A stretch of 5,980 nt of DNA from positions 1 through 5,980 of the forward strand of contig JAQVWW010000096.1 of assembly GCA_028709505.1 (NCBI GenBank), in the 5' to 3' direction. Under the pieces are notes generated by a model that saw only the letters and a program-made list of their open reading frames with translations, ran no database searches and was not told the origin of the DNA. This stretch comes from Eubacteriales bacterium. Its GTDB lineage: Bacteria; Bacillota; Clostridia; Christensenellales; UMGS416. Shown in pieces: positions 5,772 through 5,980 of the stretch (position 1 is its first letter; every line of letters starts with the position of its first letter). Position numbers and translations under genes: made by a program.

Positions 5772-5848
5772 GGCGGCGTAGCTCAGTTGGCTAGAGCATT
5801 CGGTTCATACCCGAAGTGTCATTGGTTCAAATCCGATCGCCGCTACCA
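5772..5848 (+). tRNA. Elongator tRNA-Met (CAT)
   Basis: This is a complete 77-base cloverleaf including encoded CCA (5846-5848). The acceptor stem GGCGGCG (5772-5778) pairs with CGCCGCT (5838-5844), with a terminal G-U. The anticodon stem TTCGG/CCGAA encloses the loop TTCATAC, with anticodon CAT at 5806-5808. The T-stem ATTGG/CCGAT has one G-U pair around loop TTCAAAT. The GC anticodon arm and acceptor follow the Firmicute elongator tRNA-Met pattern rather than the lysidine-modified tRNA-Ile that shares the CAT anticodon; that alternative cannot be fully excluded by eye. Confidence 0.92.
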
Positions 5849-5897
5849 AAAACCCACCATCAATTGATAAACTCGGTTGATGGTGGGTTTTATTTTT
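5849..5897 (+). terminator. Strong intrinsic terminator of the tRNA operon
   Basis: A perfect 15-bp stem pairs 5849-5863 with 5877-5891, core CCCACCATCAA and TTGATGGTGGG, around a 13-base loop. TTTTATTTTT follows (5888-5897). It begins directly after the CCA of the elongator tRNA-Met, as expected for a tRNA operon end. The A-run on its 5' side means it may also work on the minus strand. Confidence 0.92.
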
Positions 5898-5937
5898 GGT
5901 AAGATAGACTGCACATTATAGATTAGGCAGTGTTAAG

Positions 5938-5980
5938 ATGATAAAGACAATTCACAAAGAAGATTTACCTGCTTGCCTTG
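5938..5980 (+). CDS. Start of a probable GNAT-family N-acetyltransferase (partial, 3' end off the right edge)
   Basis: Only 14 codons are visible, reading MIKTIHKEDLPACL. This resembles the first strand and helix of GNAT acetyltransferases, which commonly begin I-R-x-I-x-K-E-D-L-x-A-C; the acetyl-CoA binding site would lie outside the window. No AGGAG-type ribosome binding site precedes the ATG; only TTAGG about 12 bases upstream is near. A weak promoter may exist (TTGGTA 5896-5901 with TATAGA 5917-5922, 15-bp spacing). The codons are AT-rich (ATA, TTA, ATT, AAA), unlike the GC-rich genes to the left. Family and start are both tentative. Confidence 0.45.
   Translation, partial: MIKTIHKEDLPACL

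Noticed and set aside
5772..5848. Second CAT tRNA read as tRNA-Ile (lysidine type)
   Set aside because: The acceptor and anticodon arms follow the Firmicute elongator tRNA-Met pattern. Absolute proof would need comparison with the genome's other CAT tRNAs.

Overview
The window is a GC-rich (roughly 60% by eye) piece of chromosome, most likely from an endospore-forming Firmicute of the class Clostridia. The main evidence for sporulation is a gene entering from the left edge whose 318 visible codons match the multi-span membrane domain of SpoIIE, the stage II sporulation phosphatase. An EpsC-type serine acetyltransferase, a DUF975 membrane protein, an aldo/keto reductase with a C-terminal ferredoxin-like domain, AGGAG-type ribosome binding sites and CCA-encoding tRNA genes are all compatible with that assignment. 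The species cannot be named from this sequence.

Left half, all on the minus strand. spoIIE (1-954, 3' end outside the window) is preceded by a 372-base gap with no gene. Upstream lies a tight two-gene unit: an EpsC-type cysE (1631-2575) followed 16 bases later by a small antibiotic-biosynthesis-monooxygenase (ABM) fold protein (1327-1614). A hairpin with a short U-tract at 1183-1214 probably ends that transcript. Further upstream, after a 233-base GC-rich spacer with several hairpins, is a DUF975 polytopic membrane protein (2809-3579).

Centre. An AT-rich island at about 3583-3660 holds back-to-back promoters. The plus-strand one has a perfect extended -10 (TGcTATAAT). Its -10 hexamer overlaps by two bases a minus-strand TATAAT for the DUF975 gene, so the two divergent transcripts may compete for polymerase.

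Right half, all on the plus strand. A ferredoxin-domain aldo/keto reductase (3705-4733) is followed 65 bases later by an MgtC/SapB-family membrane protein (4799-5491), probably in the same transcript. Next comes a stable-RNA operon with a near-consensus promoter (TTGACA-17-TATACT), initiator tRNA-fMet, elongator tRNA-Met and a 15-bp intrinsic terminator. After the terminator the composition turns AT-rich, and a new reading frame resembling a GNAT acetyltransferase N-terminus starts at 5938 and leaves the window.

The genes are a mixture of sporulation, cysteine synthesis, redox, membrane and translation functions, and no new multi-gene system is evident. The most distinctive signals are an extra, bulged base in the T-stem of the initiator tRNA gene, the overlapping divergent promoters, a strong hairpin between the two tRNAs, and the composition shift after the tRNA terminator.
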